From contig NZ_CP054916.1 in NCBI RefSeq assembly GCF_013364155.1, positions 7,656,001-7,720,000 of the forward strand: 64,000 bases of DNA, read 5' to 3'. A program made the translations under genes and the position numbers. This stretch comes from Streptomyces sp. NA02950 (GTDB lineage Bacteria > Actinomycetota > Actinomycetes > Streptomycetales > Streptomycetaceae). A model generated the notes under the pieces. That model was not told the origin of the DNA. It did not search any database and saw nothing but the letters and a program-made list of their open reading frames with translations. This document shows positions 36,122-45,685 of the stretch, in pieces (position 1 is the first letter of the stretch; every line of letters starts with the position of its first letter).

Positions 36122-36560
36122 ATTCCTTGGCCGCGGCAGCCACGCCGCCTGTACGATCCGGCTTGCTCAAAACCTACACGACGTCGATTTCTTTCGCCAC
36201 AGTGCAGATTTTTAGCCGCAGGGCCGCGCGCACAAGGCTGCGGCGGCGAAAGAGGGGCGGCAGCCGCGGCAGGACGCCGCCAGTCCGTGGCGGCGGCGTC
36301 ACCGCCGCCTGGTGCGAGGTGTGCCAGTCGACGGTGCCCTTGGCCGCGTCGGCGCCCTGCGCCACCATCGCCTGGCCGGTGCCGTGGCGGGCGGGGCCGC
36401 GCGGGTCGGTGCCTCCCTCGGCGCCTGCCGCCTGGCCGACCTGGAGTGCCCGTCGCTGTCCGCCGCCCTGGCAGCCGCCATGGCCAAGGACGTCCGGGGT
36501 CGGCGGCGGCGTCCCGCGATGTGGTCCGCGCGCGTGGCGGGAGGTACCGCCCCTCAGCGG
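36122..36560. other. Intergenic, extremely GC-rich, no gene supported
   Basis: Several frames are open only because of the GC content. On the + strand 36240-36530 reads as an Arg/Ala-rich stretch (HRLAGAVAGGAARVGASLGA) with no ribosome site or family motif. No hairpin terminator is clear. Confidence 0.4.
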
Positions 36561-38108
36561 CTACCTGGCGAAACGCTGGCCCAGCAGGGGATCGCCGTTG
36601 AGACCGGGCAGGTCGTCGGGCCTGATATGCCGCGCGCCCTGCCGGGCCAAGCCTTCCCGGGCACCGGGCAGCACCCAGACGGAGCCGGTGAAGTCCCGCT
36701 CGCCCTCACCCTCGCCCGAAGCGCCAACCACCAGATCCGCCCGGTGATCGCCGTTCATGTCGGTCAGCCGTACCGCCTCACCGAAGGCGTCGCCTTCGGC
36801 GGGGACCGCCCCCACAGCGCTCTGGTCGAGAAGCCGGGCCCCAGTGCCCGTCAGGCCCCGCGGCCCGCCCTTGAGGAAGAGCACCGCGCCTGCCTGGTCC
36901 GCACCGCGCACGCGCAGCCCCGGCGCTCCGGCCACCAGGTCGGCGTAACCGTCGCCGTCGACGTCGCTGGAGTCCATGGCGGTGAACACCGCCTCGCCGC
37001 CGGCCAGTTCCCTGCCGGGGACGCCTGAGATGTCGCGGTCGACGGTGGTGGTACGGGGCCCGGGCCCGGTCTTGCTGCCGTAGACCACCTCCAGCGCGGT
37101 CCGCCTCGCGTGATCGCTGCGGGGGCTGAGGATCAGATCGGCGTATCCGTCGTGATCGACGTCGCCGACGGCACCCGTCCCGGCACCGGGGAGGCGTTTG
37201 CCGTCCGGCTCGGTGAAGCCGTCCGGGCCGCCGGCCAGGTAGTCGCTGCTCCCGGTCCGCCCGGACCGGCTGGAGACGTCGTTCCTGTCGGTGTAGAAGG
37301 TCACCAGATCGTCGGTGCCGTCGCCGTTGAGGTCGCCGGCCACCAGGTCCCTGAACACCAGATCGCCGTTCGGGTCATCGGGAAGGTCGGGAGCGGGGAC
37401 CTTCCCGATGTCCGCCGCGGCCCCCTTACGGCTGAACGGGCCCAACAGCAGGCCCTTCCTCGACCCCAGACCGGTGACCAGGTCCACATGACCGTCCCCG
37501 GTGAAGTCACCGGCCGCGAGCTGCTCCCCGCCGATGTCGGTGACGCCGCCGGGTACGTGACTGCCGTCCGCGCCCCGCATACGGCTGGCACTCGCCAGCC
37601 CGTGCCGGGACCCCCACAGCATGATCACGTGAGAGGTGTCGTCCTCGAAGACGGTGGCCGCGAGGTCGGTGTAGCCGTCCTCGTCGAAATCACGCGCCAC
37701 GCTCTCGATCCCGAACTCCGCCTCCTGATGCGCTTCTCCCGGCACGGCGGGGTCCGCCTGGGTCAGCAGCTGGCAGCGGCCGGCACCGGTCCCGTCACCG
37801 GAGCCGTACGCCACGGCGATGTTCCCGGCCACATAGGTGTCGCCCACATCCCCGCTTCCGGACATGGCCAGATCGGCATGTCCGTCACCGTCGAAGTCGG
37901 CCTGCGGCGGCGTACCCGACGAGCGGGTCGGTGTCCCGCTCCCGGCCGCCGGGTCCCCGTGCCGCGGGGCAGCCGGGGTCCCGGCGCTGTGACACTTCCG
38001 CGGCGCTGCCATACTCCCGCCGTCACCTGGACCGGAACACGCCGTCAGCGTGGCGGCGGCCACCGCCACGACCGTGACGCCGATCCAGGTGGTCCGCTTA
38101 CGGATCAT
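36561..38108 (-). CDS. FG-GAP/integrin-alpha-repeat lipoprotein (copy A)
   Basis: The product has 515 residues from the ATG at 38108. It has a signal peptide with lipobox LTAC (Cys24), a Ser/Thr/Pro-rich spacer, then a seven-bladed beta-propeller made of FG-GAP repeats. Calcium-loop motifs recur: DFDGDGHADL, DFDEDGYTDL, DFTGDGHVDL, DLNGDGTDDL, DVDHDGYADL, DVDGDGYADL and DMNGDHRADL. It should sit on the outer face of the membrane and bind proteins or glycans; no enzyme motif is seen. A related gene is at 46005-47459. Confidence 0.85.
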   Translation of the reverse strand: MIRKRTTWIGVTVVAVAAATLTACSGPGDGGSMAAPRKCHSAGTPAAPRHGDPAAGSGTPTRSSGTPPQADFDGDGHADLAMSGSGDVGDTYVAGNIAVAYGSGDGTGAGRCQLLTQADPAVPGEAHQEAEFGIESVARDFDEDGYTDLAATVFEDDTSHVIMLWGSRHGLASASRMRGADGSHVPGGVTDIGGEQLAAGDFTGDGHVDLVTGLGSRKGLLLGPFSRKGAAADIGKVPAPDLPDDPNGDLVFRDLVAGDLNGDGTDDLVTFYTDRNDVSSRSGRTGSSDYLAGGPDGFTEPDGKRLPGAGTGAVGDVDHDGYADLILSPRSDHARRTALEVVYGSKTGPGPRTTTVDRDISGVPGRELAGGEAVFTAMDSSDVDGDGYADLVAGAPGLRVRGADQAGAVLFLKGGPRGLTGTGARLLDQSAVGAVPAEGDAFGEAVRLTDMNGDHRADLVVGASGEGEGERDFTGSVWVLPGAREGLARQGARHIRPDDLPGLNGDPLLGQRFAR

Positions 38109-38226
38109 GGCGCGTCGGCGTACGCACAGAAGCCTCCCTTGTCGCATCGCCCGGGGGCACGGGGGCCTGTGACGCCCGCGTCTGGCGCGGGCGTCATCCT
38201 CGCCCCCGGGACGGTCCGGTGTGTGG

Positions 38227-39063
38227 TCAGTGGTCTTCGGTGATGGTGGTGGCGATGCCGTTCTCGATCACGACCTGGGCGCTGACGCCGGAGCTCTTGG
38301 TGGCCGCCTCGAGCTCATCCTCGGTGCACTGGGTGCCGCCCTGGCCGCCTTCTTCGGTGTTGTCGTCCCCGCAGATGCTGCCGTAGCCCCAGATGTCGGT
38401 GTCCTCGGCGACGAAGAACGCCTGCTCGGATCCCTTCATGTCCGAGACGGTGTACTTGCTGGGTGCGAGGTACTTCACGTTGCCGAGCCAGGTGCCGTTG
38501 ACACCCTTGCCCTTGTTGATGCCGTCGATCTCCGTCTTCGGCTTGTCCTGCGCCTGGTCGGAGGAATCGGACTCGTTGCCGCTGTCTTCGGCGGGGGCGC
38601 CCTCGTCGGGTGCCGGGCGCTCGGTGACGGTGTCGGCGACGCCGTTCTTCATGACCACGTCCGCGGCGATCGATCCGTCCTTGAGGATCTTCTCCAGGTC
38701 GTCGACCGTGCAGGGGGTGTCGGCGGCGCTGTTGTAGGGGCCGCAGATGGTGCCCGCACCGAAGACCTTGGTGTCATCGGCGACCCAGAACTGCTGCTCC
38801 TTGCCCTGGGCGTTGACGATGTACTTGCCGGGTGCCAGGTACTCCACCGTGCCGCCGGAGAAGGTCCCGCTGACGCCCTTGCCCTTCGGCGCCGTCTTGT
38901 CCGACACGGCGGAGTCGCCGCGCGTCGAGGACGCCGCGGGAGCGCTGGTGCTCGCCGAGCCGTCCGCGCCCTTGGCGGTGTCCTGGCAGGCGGTCAGCAG
39001 GGCGGTGCCGGCCAGGAACGCGGCGGCGGCCAGGTAGGACCGAGTGCGAAGGGTGAAAGACAT
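38227..39063 (-). CDS. Lipoprotein with two tandem copies of an unknown domain
   Basis: The product has 278 residues, with a signal peptide and lipobox LTAC (Cys26). After a Ser/Ala linker comes a duplicated approximately 85-residue domain (about 62-150 and 187-277). Each copy begins GKGV-(S/N)-GT, has Y(L)APxKY, then a (Q)xFxVAxDT strand, and two cysteines (ICG and C-T-x-(D)-(E)-L) that may form a disulfide. I do not recognise the family. An acidic Ser-rich linker separates the copies. It is probably attached to the outer membrane face and lies 118 bases upstream of the FG-GAP gene, so they may be co-expressed. Confidence 0.7.
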   Translation of the reverse strand: MSFTLRTRSYLAAAAFLAGTALLTACQDTAKGADGSASTSAPAASSTRGDSAVSDKTAPKGKGVSGTFSGGTVEYLAPGKYIVNAQGKEQQFWVADDTKVFGAGTICGPYNSAADTPCTVDDLEKILKDGSIAADVVMKNGVADTVTERPAPDEGAPAEDSGNESDSSDQAQDKPKTEIDGINKGKGVNGTWLGNVKYLAPSKYTVSDMKGSEQAFFVAEDTDIWGYGSICGDDNTEEGGQGGTQCTEDELEAATKSSGVSAQVVIENGIATTITEDH

Positions 39064-39707
39064 AGTGCTGTCCCCGTTTCATGGAAGGAGGGCGGCGGCC
39101 GATGGGCCGTGACCCGTGGTGAGTGGATGCGTGATCACCATGCGAGGGGCGAGAGGCCGGGGAACAGAGGGGTCTTTGACCCGCGACGGCGCTGTTACCG
39201 TTTCCGGACAATGCAACGCACGTACGAGGAAATGCTGTTAGGTCACTCGCACCCGTGAGACACCGCCGCAGCGCCCGGACACGCGGGGAAACGCACGACC
39301 GGCGGAGGAGCGGTACCGGCACCGAGACCAGTCCGGCCCTGTTACAAACCCGGCCCCCCAACCCAGGGTTGGCGTCCCCTGGTTATCCCCGCGGGGGGCG
39401 CGAATACTGAACCGGTGATCTGGGGCCGCGGCCACCGGCTCCGGTGGGGAACGCCACGCCGCGCCCGTACCGCCACGGCGGTTGGCGTACCCGGACGTGC
39501 CATCACACCGCGCACCGGGCCGCTGCATGCGCGCCACCACCGGCCCGGACGCCGTTCCCCGCCACGACGCGAGCCGGATTCCGCCACGGTCACATCGCAC
39601 CTCTGGTCTCTGAAGGACCCCTACGGCGTCTGCCCCGGCTGCCGGACATTCATCCCGCTGATCCATCGCCCGCCGTCGAGGTGGGCCCGAACCTCAAGGA
39701 ACCGCCT
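39064..39707. other. Divergent intergenic region, no gene supported
   Basis: It separates the lipoprotein (-) and the oxidoreductase (+), so promoters for both should lie here. Open frames have poor composition. The only clear signal is AAGGA at 39696-39700 before the GTG at 39708. Confidence 0.4.
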
Positions 39708-40643
39708 GTGCGTGCTGTGGAAGTCACCGCCTTCGGCACCCCCGACGTGCTGCGCCTGGTCGACCGTCCGGACCCCGAGCCCCGGCCCGGCGCGGTGCGC
39801 GTGCGCATCCATGCCACCATCGTCAACCCGGTCGACTCCTGGGTGCGCCGGGGCACCATGGCCCACCGCACCCCCCATCTGCCGTTCCCCTTCACGCTCG
39901 GCTTCGACATCGCGGGCACCGTGCTGGACGACACCGACGCCTTCACGGCCGGGCAACGCGTCATCGGCCTGTACCCGTGGCTCGTCGAGGGCACGGGAAA
40001 GGGCACGAACGCCGAGATCGTCCACGCCGACCCGCGCTGGCTGGCGCCGCTGCCGCAGTCCGTGGACTGGGCCACTGCGGCCACGGTCCCGCTCAACTCG
40101 CTGACCGCCCGCCAGTCGCTGGATCTGCTCGGCTGTGCCCCTGGCGAGACCGTCCTGGTCACCGGCGCGAGCGGTGCTGTGGGCAGCTTCGCCGCCCAGC
40201 TTGCCGCGGCCGACGGCGCCAAGGTCGTGGCGGTGGCGTCCGCCGGCGACGAGGCGTACGTCACCGCCCTCGGCGTGCAGTACGTGCTGTCCCGCGAAGA
40301 CCCGCATCGACTCGTCGAAGCCGTCCGGAAGGTCGCGCCGAACGGCGTGGACCGGGCGTTCGACGCCGCCCTCATCGGCGCACCGCTGCTCGGTGCCGTG
40401 CGCGCCGGCGGCGGTTTCCTCTCCGCCGTCGAGGCTGCCGCCCCGGCTCCCGAACGCGGCATCACGGTCACCGGTGTACACGCCAAGCCGGACGCCGCCC
40501 AGCTGACCGACCTCATCCGCCGCGTCGTGGCCGGAGAACTCACCACCCGGATCGCCGACGTCCTGCCCATCGAGCACAGTGCGCAGGCGCACCGCCGCCT
40601 CGAAGCGGGCGGTCTGCGCGGCAAGCTGGTGCTCACGTTCTGA
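39708..40643 (+). CDS. NADP-dependent quinone oxidoreductase (zinc-independent MDR family)
   Basis: The product has 311 residues from the GTG at 39708 with AAGGA 8 bases upstream. An N-terminal GroES-like domain (EVTAFGTPDVLRLVDRPDPE, then FTLGFDIAGTV) is followed by a Rossmann domain with VLVTGASGAVGSFAAQLAAA. The zinc-binding Cys/His set of alcohol dehydrogenases is absent, as in quinone reductases and enoyl reductases. The C-terminal HRRLEAGGLRGKLVLTF is typical. It probably reduces quinones or alpha,beta-unsaturated carbonyls in the cytosol. Confidence 0.88.
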   Translation: MRAVEVTAFGTPDVLRLVDRPDPEPRPGAVRVRIHATIVNPVDSWVRRGTMAHRTPHLPFPFTLGFDIAGTVLDDTDAFTAGQRVIGLYPWLVEGTGKGTNAEIVHADPRWLAPLPQSVDWATAATVPLNSLTARQSLDLLGCAPGETVLVTGASGAVGSFAAQLAAADGAKVVAVASAGDEAYVTALGVQYVLSREDPHRLVEAVRKVAPNGVDRAFDAALIGAPLLGAVRAGGGFLSAVEAAAPAPERGITVTGVHAKPDAAQLTDLIRRVVAGELTTRIADVLPIEHSAQAHRRLEAGGLRGKLVLTF

Positions 40644-40932
40644 CCGCCGTGGGCACCAGCGCCCCACGCCACCGCGCCGCGGCAGGTTCGCCCCGCGCGT
40701 CCGCCGCTCCGGCCCGCGTACCACAGCGCGCATGCCGCGCTCACACCTGTTCGTCTCGGCGCCGGATCGACCAACCGCGGCCCTGTGTGGATTTTCACCT
40801 CGACGGCGTGCCGGTCGTACCCGGCCGCACCGGAACGCGACCCGGGCCGGCGCTTGACGTCCCCCGCGGCCGGCCCCTGCCTCGGTGGCCGGCCGGACAC
40901 CGTAAAGAAACCAATGAAAGCAAGGAGTTGTT

Positions 40933-42003
40933 ATGAGGCAGTGGTCAGCCCTGCTCCTCGGCGCAGTCCTGGTGGCGGCCCCGACCGCGCAGGCGTACGC
41001 GCACCCGGACCCCACCACGCACCCTCCGGCGGAGGCTCCCGCGGCGGCCGAACCGTCCTACGGCAAGGGGTGGCGGCCGCTGGCGCCGATCGCGAGCGGG
41101 CCCCGGCAGGAGCACAGCGTCGCCGCGGTGGGTGACAAGGTCTACGTCATCGGTGGCATCGTCCCCGATTCGTCCGGCGGTTTCACCACCACCGGCCGGA
41201 TGGAGGTCTATGACACGCGACGTGGCACCTGGTCCGACGCCGCACCGTTGCCCGTCGCGATGAACCACCCCAACGTGGCGGCGGTCGGCGGCAGGATCTA
41301 CGTCCTCGGCGGGCTGTCCGGCGGCGCCTCCTGGCAGGCCCTGGGCGACAGCTTCGTCTACGACCCGCATGCGGACCGGTGGAGGCGGCTGCCGTCGATG
41401 CCCGCGGGCATCGAGCGGGGCAGCGCCGCGATGGGCGTGCACGGGAGCAGGATTTACCTCGCGGGCGGTATGCGCACCCTGACGCCGAGTCCCGGCGGCC
41501 TCCAGGACACTGTGGACACGGTGTCCTCGTACGACGTCGTGACCGGCCGGTGGCGGACCCTGCCGAGCCTGCCGCAGGCCCGCGACCACGTCGGCGGAGC
41601 CGTCGTGGGCGCGACGTTCTACGTGATCGGCGGCCGGGACCGGGGGCAGGTCAACGTGCGGGACACCGTCTACGCATACGATCTACGTTCCCGCCGCTGG
41701 TCCCAGCGAGCACCGATGCCGACCGCCCGCGGCGGCATCGCCACCGCGATCGTGGGCACGAAGATCTATACCTTCGGCGGCGAGGGCAAGCACGACGGCA
41801 GCGGCCCGGACGCCGTCTTCGACCAGACCGAGGCGTACGACACCCGCCACGATCGGTGGCAGCGGCTTGCCCCGATGCCGGTGCCGCGCCACGGCACGGC
41901 CGCCGTCGCCGTGGGCGGCACGATCTACATCCCCGGTGGTGGCACCGCGGGCGGTGGCCGTCCGGTGGACGTCAATGACGCCTATCGGCCCGCCGGGCGG
42001 TAA
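40933..42003 (+). CDS. Secreted Kelch-repeat protein
   Basis: The product has 356 residues from the ATG at 40933 after CAAGGAG. A signal peptide (LLLGAVLVAAPTAQAYA) is followed by about six Kelch blades, each with a GG doublet after a hydrophobic strand and a spaced Tyr and Trp (for example KVYVIGG..EVYDTRRGTW, RIYVLGG, FYVIGGRD, KIYTFGG, IYIPGGG). Kelch propellers bind proteins or form oxidase-like scaffolds; no catalytic Cys-Tyr pair can be claimed. A terminator follows immediately. Confidence 0.85.
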   Translation: MRQWSALLLGAVLVAAPTAQAYAHPDPTTHPPAEAPAAAEPSYGKGWRPLAPIASGPRQEHSVAAVGDKVYVIGGIVPDSSGGFTTTGRMEVYDTRRGTWSDAAPLPVAMNHPNVAAVGGRIYVLGGLSGGASWQALGDSFVYDPHADRWRRLPSMPAGIERGSAAMGVHGSRIYLAGGMRTLTPSPGGLQDTVDTVSSYDVVTGRWRTLPSLPQARDHVGGAVVGATFYVIGGRDRGQVNVRDTVYAYDLRSRRWSQRAPMPTARGGIATAIVGTKIYTFGGEGKHDGSGPDAVFDQTEAYDTRHDRWQRLAPMPVPRHGTAAVAVGGTIYIPGGGTAGGGRPVDVNDAYRPAGR

Positions 42004-42018
42004 GCCCGCGACGATCCG

Positions 42019-42053
42019 CGAACGGGTGGCGGCCGAAGGCTGCCACCCGTTCG
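42019..42053 (+). terminator. Terminator hairpin after Kelch gene
   Basis: Perfect 12-bp stem CGAACGGGTGGC / GCCACCCGTTCG with an 11-base loop, starting 16 bases after the stop. Confidence 0.75.
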
Positions 42054-42055
42054 TG

Positions 42056-42593
42056 CTGTCTCCTTCCGCGAACGGCCACGCTTGGCTCAATGCCGCTGTG
42101 GCAGCACTGAGACCGCCGCGTCGTAGCTGACCGGACCATGACTCCCCGTCCTGACCCTCGGCCAGCAGCTGACAAGCCCCTGATCCCAGGCCCTGATGGG
42201 AGTGCGATGCGCGGCCCAGGACCGGGCGGCGGCCGTCAGCGCGGCCCGGTGCGGTAGCGGGTCCGTCCTCTCCCTTCCCTGTTCTCCCAGACAGCGTGCA
42301 GAACGTCCGTGAAGGTGCTGAGGGCAGCGGGGGCGGCAGCTCGGTAGGCCGGAACCTCGCGGGCGATCTCTTGGGCCTCTCGCGCTGCGGGCGAATGTTT
42401 CATGCCATGCGGTGCGATCCACCCGCGTCGCTCCTCGTGCGGAACGGGCGGCGGCCCCCGGATCGGCCACAGAGCGGCACAAGCCAGGGGCCGACCGTCA
42501 TCGCGCCGGGAACACCTCGCTCCCCGGTCGGCGGGTGCCGACCGGGGAGCGAGGTGGTGTCGCACGGCGTTCGCCGCCGTGCCGGCGCGGGCG
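42056..42593. other. Intergenic, terminator only
   Basis: About 540 bases between the Kelch gene and the tautomerase. A - strand frame of 55 codons (42403 to 42236, starting MKHSPAAREAQEIAREV) is the only protein-like stretch, but it lacks a ribosome site. The tautomerase terminator at 42516-42555 lies inside. Confidence 0.4.
42516..42555 (-). terminator. Hairpin downstream of tautomerase copy 2
   Basis: Perfect 17-bp stem CCTCGCTCCCCGGTCGG / CCGACCGGGGAGCGAGG with loop CGGGTG, 39 bases after the tautomerase stop. The shape and loop resemble the hairpin after tautomerase copy 1. Confidence 0.8.
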
Positions 42594-42809
42594 TTAGCCT
42601 TCTTCGCCCTGCTGGAGCATGGCGAGGGTCAGGACATTGCCCCCGATGCCCCAGCCGCCGTCGGCGACCTCCTCGACCAGCACCATGGTGTTGGCGCGGG
42701 CACGCTCGCCGTAGATCTCGACGTACAGGTCGGTGGTCCGGGTGACGATCTGCTCCTTCTGCTCCTCGTCGAGGGTGCCGGCGGGGACCTTGAAGTTGGC
42801 GAAAGGCAT
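42594..42809 (-). CDS. 4-oxalocrotonate tautomerase family protein (copy 2)
   Basis: This 71-residue protein begins MPFANFKVPAG with the catalytic Pro after the start Met, and is nearly identical to the copy at 24269-24484; the last residues differ (GEEG rather than SADG). AGGAAAGAGAA precedes the ATG, as in copy 1. It lies 38 bases downstream of an SDR gene and is probably the last gene of an SDR-SDR-tautomerase operon opposite a MmyB-type regulator. Such tautomerases isomerise keto-enol or unsaturated carbonyl compounds, which would fit work with the SDR enzymes; the pathway itself is inferred. Confidence 0.92.
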   Translation of the reverse strand: MPFANFKVPAGTLDEEQKEQIVTRTTDLYVEIYGERARANTMVLVEEVADGGWGIGGNVLTLAMLQQGEEG

Positions 42810-42847
42810 GAGGTTTCTCTTTCCTGTGCTTGGTGACAGATTGTTCG

Positions 42848-43753
42848 TTACAGGGAGCTGCCTGCGGTGAGCAGGTCGTCCAGCCCGACGCGGCGGAAGA
42901 AGTCGGCGCGGACGCGGTCGGCGACCGCGGAGACCACTTCACTGCCGTCACGGCTGGGGTCTATGTGGGTACGCAGCGGGCGGGTGCCGGCGGGCATGGC
43001 CACCAGGTCCGCCACGGCGTCGGCGACGGCCGCCGCGTCGGCGTCCGGGGGGATCAGCGCGGAGAGCCGTTCGTTGAGGCCGGCCAGCAGGGTGCCGTAG
43101 CGCTCGTCGTAGGCGGCGGCGCGGCCGGTGTCGGCAGGGACGCCCGCGTGGAGGAAGTGGTTGGTGCCGGAGGTGAAGGCGCCGGGGACGACGATGGCGG
43201 TGTCGATGCCGAAGCGCAGGACTTCGGCGGCGTAGCTGACGGCCAGGGCGTCCATGGCGGCCTTGGCGGCGAAGTAGGGGCCCACGAAGGGCGGGCAGCC
43301 GCCGCGGGTGCTGGTGCTGCCGATCCACACCAGCAGCCCGGCGCCCTGGGCGCGCAGGTGCGGCAGCGCGGCGCGGTTGACGCGCTGGGTGCCCAGGACA
43401 TTGATGTCGTACAGGTCGGAGAGCTGCTCGGGGGTGAAGGCCTCGGCCGGGCCGGTGGCCATGTGACCGGCGTTGTGGACGATCACATCCAGCCGGCCGC
43501 TGGTGGCCAGGATGTGGGCGATGGCGGCGTCGGCCGATTCCTGCGAGGTGACATCCAGCTCGACCGGGTGCAGGTCGGCCTTGTGCTCGGCGGCGTAGGC
43601 GGTGAGGTCGGCGACCGCGGGCGCGTTGCGCGTGGCGGTCTGCCGGATCCCGGCGTGGACGGTATGGCCGGCGCGGGCCAGGGCGCGTACGGTCAGCGCC
43701 CCGAAGCCGCTGGAGGCCCCGGTCACCAGGATGGTGCTGGTCTGGGAGGGCAT
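42848..43753 (-). CDS. Short-chain dehydrogenase/reductase (SDR)
   Basis: The product has 301 residues from the ATG at 43753. Motifs: TGASSGFG, HNAGHMATGP (the NNAG position), Ser in WIGSTS and YFAAK. The central VVPGAFTSGTNHFLHAG is typical of larger SDRs acting on bulky substrates. It lies between a second SDR (98 bases upstream) and the tautomerase. The three genes are probably co-transcribed and controlled by the regulator at 44813. Confidence 0.85.
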   Translation of the reverse strand: MPSQTSTILVTGASSGFGALTVRALARAGHTVHAGIRQTATRNAPAVADLTAYAAEHKADLHPVELDVTSQESADAAIAHILATSGRLDVIVHNAGHMATGPAEAFTPEQLSDLYDINVLGTQRVNRAALPHLRAQGAGLLVWIGSTSTRGGCPPFVGPYFAAKAAMDALAVSYAAEVLRFGIDTAIVVPGAFTSGTNHFLHAGVPADTGRAAAYDERYGTLLAGLNERLSALIPPDADAAAVADAVADLVAMPAGTRPLRTHIDPSRDGSEVVSAVADRVRADFFRRVGLDDLLTAGSSL

Positions 43754-43851
43754 GGTGGGGTCCTTGTGACAAAGGCTCGTTGCGAAAGGGGAACGGAAGG
43801 GGCGGCCCGGTGCGGGGCCCCGCGGGGCAGGGCCGTGGGACCGGCGGGCGG

Positions 43852-44634
43852 TCAGATGATGCCGCCGTTGGCGCGGATGACCTGGCCGTTGACCCAGTGG
43901 CCGGCCGGGGAGGCGAGGAAGGCGACGACCTCGGCGATGTCGGCGGGGGTGCCGAGCCGTTCCAGTGGGGGCTGGGCGGCCAGGCGGGCGATGGTCTCCT
44001 CGTCCTTGCCCTCGAGGAACAGGTCGGTGGCCGTGGGGCCGGGGGCGACCGCGTTGACGGTGATGTCCCGGCCCCGCATCTCGCGGGCGAGGATGAGGGT
44101 GAGCGCTTCGACCGCGCCCTTGCTGGCGCTGTAGGCGCCGTAGCCGGGGAAGGCCAGGCCCACCACGGAGGTGGAGAAGGTCACGATCGCCCCGCCGTCG
44201 CGGACCTTGCGGGCGGCCTGCTGGGCGACGACGAAGGTGCCGCGGATGTTGGTGCGGTGCACCGCGTCCAGCACCGCCAGGTCCAGCTCGGCGATGGGTG
44301 CCGTAGCCGCTCTGCCGGCGGCGTGGACCACCACGTCGACGCCTCCGTACCGGGACTCGGCGGTGGCGAACAGTTCGGCCACGGCCTGCTCGTCGGCGAC
44401 GTCGGCCTGGACGGCGACCGCCTCGCCGCCGGCCGAGGTGACGGCCTTGACGGCGGCGTCGGCCAGCTCTCGGTTGCCGGCGAACCCGACGACGACCGCG
44501 AACCCGTCAGCGGCCAGCCGGCTGACCGCCTCCCGGCCGATCCCACGGGAACCACCGGTCACGATGGCGACACGGGTCTGGTCGGTTTGGCGGGTGGAGG
44601 TGGTGTGGCTCTCCGTGGGGTTGGGGAGGGACAT
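43852..44634 (-). CDS. Short-chain dehydrogenase/reductase (SDR), 3-oxoacyl-ACP reductase-like
   Basis: The product has 260 residues from the ATG at 44634, with AGGAG 6 bases upstream. Motifs: TGGSRGIGRE, VHAAG, Ser in FSTSVV, YSASKGAVEALT, and the C-terminal GHWVNGQVIRANGG typical of FabG-like SDRs. First gene of the likely SDR-SDR-tautomerase operon, divergent from the MmyB-type regulator with about 180 bases between them. Confidence 0.9.
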   Translation of the reverse strand: MSLPNPTESHTTSTRQTDQTRVAIVTGGSRGIGREAVSRLAADGFAVVVGFAGNRELADAAVKAVTSAGGEAVAVQADVADEQAVAELFATAESRYGGVDVVVHAAGRAATAPIAELDLAVLDAVHRTNIRGTFVVAQQAARKVRDGGAIVTFSTSVVGLAFPGYGAYSASKGAVEALTLILAREMRGRDITVNAVAPGPTATDLFLEGKDEETIARLAAQPPLERLGTPADIAEVVAFLASPAGHWVNGQVIRANGGII

Positions 44635-44812
44635 GGAGACTCCTGCGAAGGGTTCGGATCGGGGAGGACCCGGTGCGGGTGGGGGCGGGGTGTGGGCGTT
44701 GTCGCCGCGGTGTTCTCCACGATCCGCCGGTCTTCCGCCTCCAGCCAGGGCTGTGTCCACCCGGGGGTTGTCGTCCCTGGCCTCAGACCCGCGCAGGGGT
44801 GAGGATGGGGGT

Positions 44813-45685
44813 GTGAACCTTCCCGAACTCGCCGCGTTCCTGAAGTCCCGCCGCGACCGGATCCGGCCGTCCGACGCCGGTCTGCCCGCCGGCCCCCGGC
44901 GCCGGGTCCCCGGCCTGCGGCGCGAGGAGGTCGCACACCTGGCCGGCCTGTCGGCGGACTACTACACCGAGCTGGAACGCGGACGCGGTGCCCAGCCCTC
45001 GGCCGAGGTCGCGGCCGCACTCGCCCGGGCACTGCGACTGAACGGCGACGAACGCGACCACCTCTTCCACCTCGCCGGACGGCCCGTTCCCCCGGCGGCG
45101 CATGCCCCGACCGCGCACGTCCAGCCCGCCCTGCTCGGCCTGCTGAACCGGCTCTCCACCACCCCCGCCCAGATCATCAGCGACCTGCACGAGACTCTCG
45201 CCCAGAACGAGCTGGCCATCGCCCTGGTCGGCCGGCACCCGACGGGACGCGGGCCGACGGCGGGCTTCCTCTACCGCTGGTTCACCGACCCCCAGAGCCG
45301 CGCCCTCTACCCCGAGGAGGAGCACCCGCACCACTCCCGGGTCTTCGTCGCCGACCTCCACGCGGTCGCCGCGCGGCGAGGCCGCGACAAGGAGGTCGCT
45401 CAGATCGTGGCAACGCTGCGACGGCACAGCCAGGAGTTCGCGACCCTGTGGGACACCCGTGACGTCGCCCTGCGGCGGCTGGACCACAAGCGCCTCGTCC
45501 ACCCCGCGCTGGGCGTCATCGAGCTGGACTGCCACACCCTGTTCAGCGAGGACGGACGCCAGCGCCTGCTGTGGTTCGCCGCCCCGCCCGGCACCGAGGG
45601 GGCCGCCCAGCTGGAACTGCTCTCGGTCATCGGCACGCAGGGCATGCGGCAAGCGGGCACGCCTTCCGCGGGGGAGCGGGCCTGA
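44813..45685 (+). CDS. XRE-family regulator with MmyB-like ligand-binding domain
   Basis: The product has 290 residues from the GTG at 44813 (VNLPELAAFLKSRRDRI). XRE helix-turn-helix at about 10-75 (RRVPGLRREEVAHLAGLSAD, YYTELERG, ALRLNGDERDHLFHLAG), then a PAS-like MmyB domain (about 105-285: FLYRWFTDPQSRALYPEEE, LHAVAARRGRD, LFSEDGRQRLLWFAAPPGTE). It is divergent from the SDR-SDR-tautomerase genes, which it most likely controls. Broken copies occur at 24760-24985 and 28214-28345, and an intact relative at 47698-48660. Confidence 0.92.
   Translation: MNLPELAAFLKSRRDRIRPSDAGLPAGPRRRVPGLRREEVAHLAGLSADYYTELERGRGAQPSAEVAAALARALRLNGDERDHLFHLAGRPVPPAAHAPTAHVQPALLGLLNRLSTTPAQIISDLHETLAQNELAIALVGRHPTGRGPTAGFLYRWFTDPQSRALYPEEEHPHHSRVFVADLHAVAARRGRDKEVAQIVATLRRHSQEFATLWDTRDVALRRLDHKRLVHPALGVIELDCHTLFSEDGRQRLLWFAAPPGTEGAAQLELLSVIGTQGMRQAGTPSAGERA

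Noticed and set aside
42236..42403. Possible 55-residue - strand ORF (MKHSPAAREAQEIAREV start).
   Set aside because: Protein-like but lacks a ribosome site and any recognised family.
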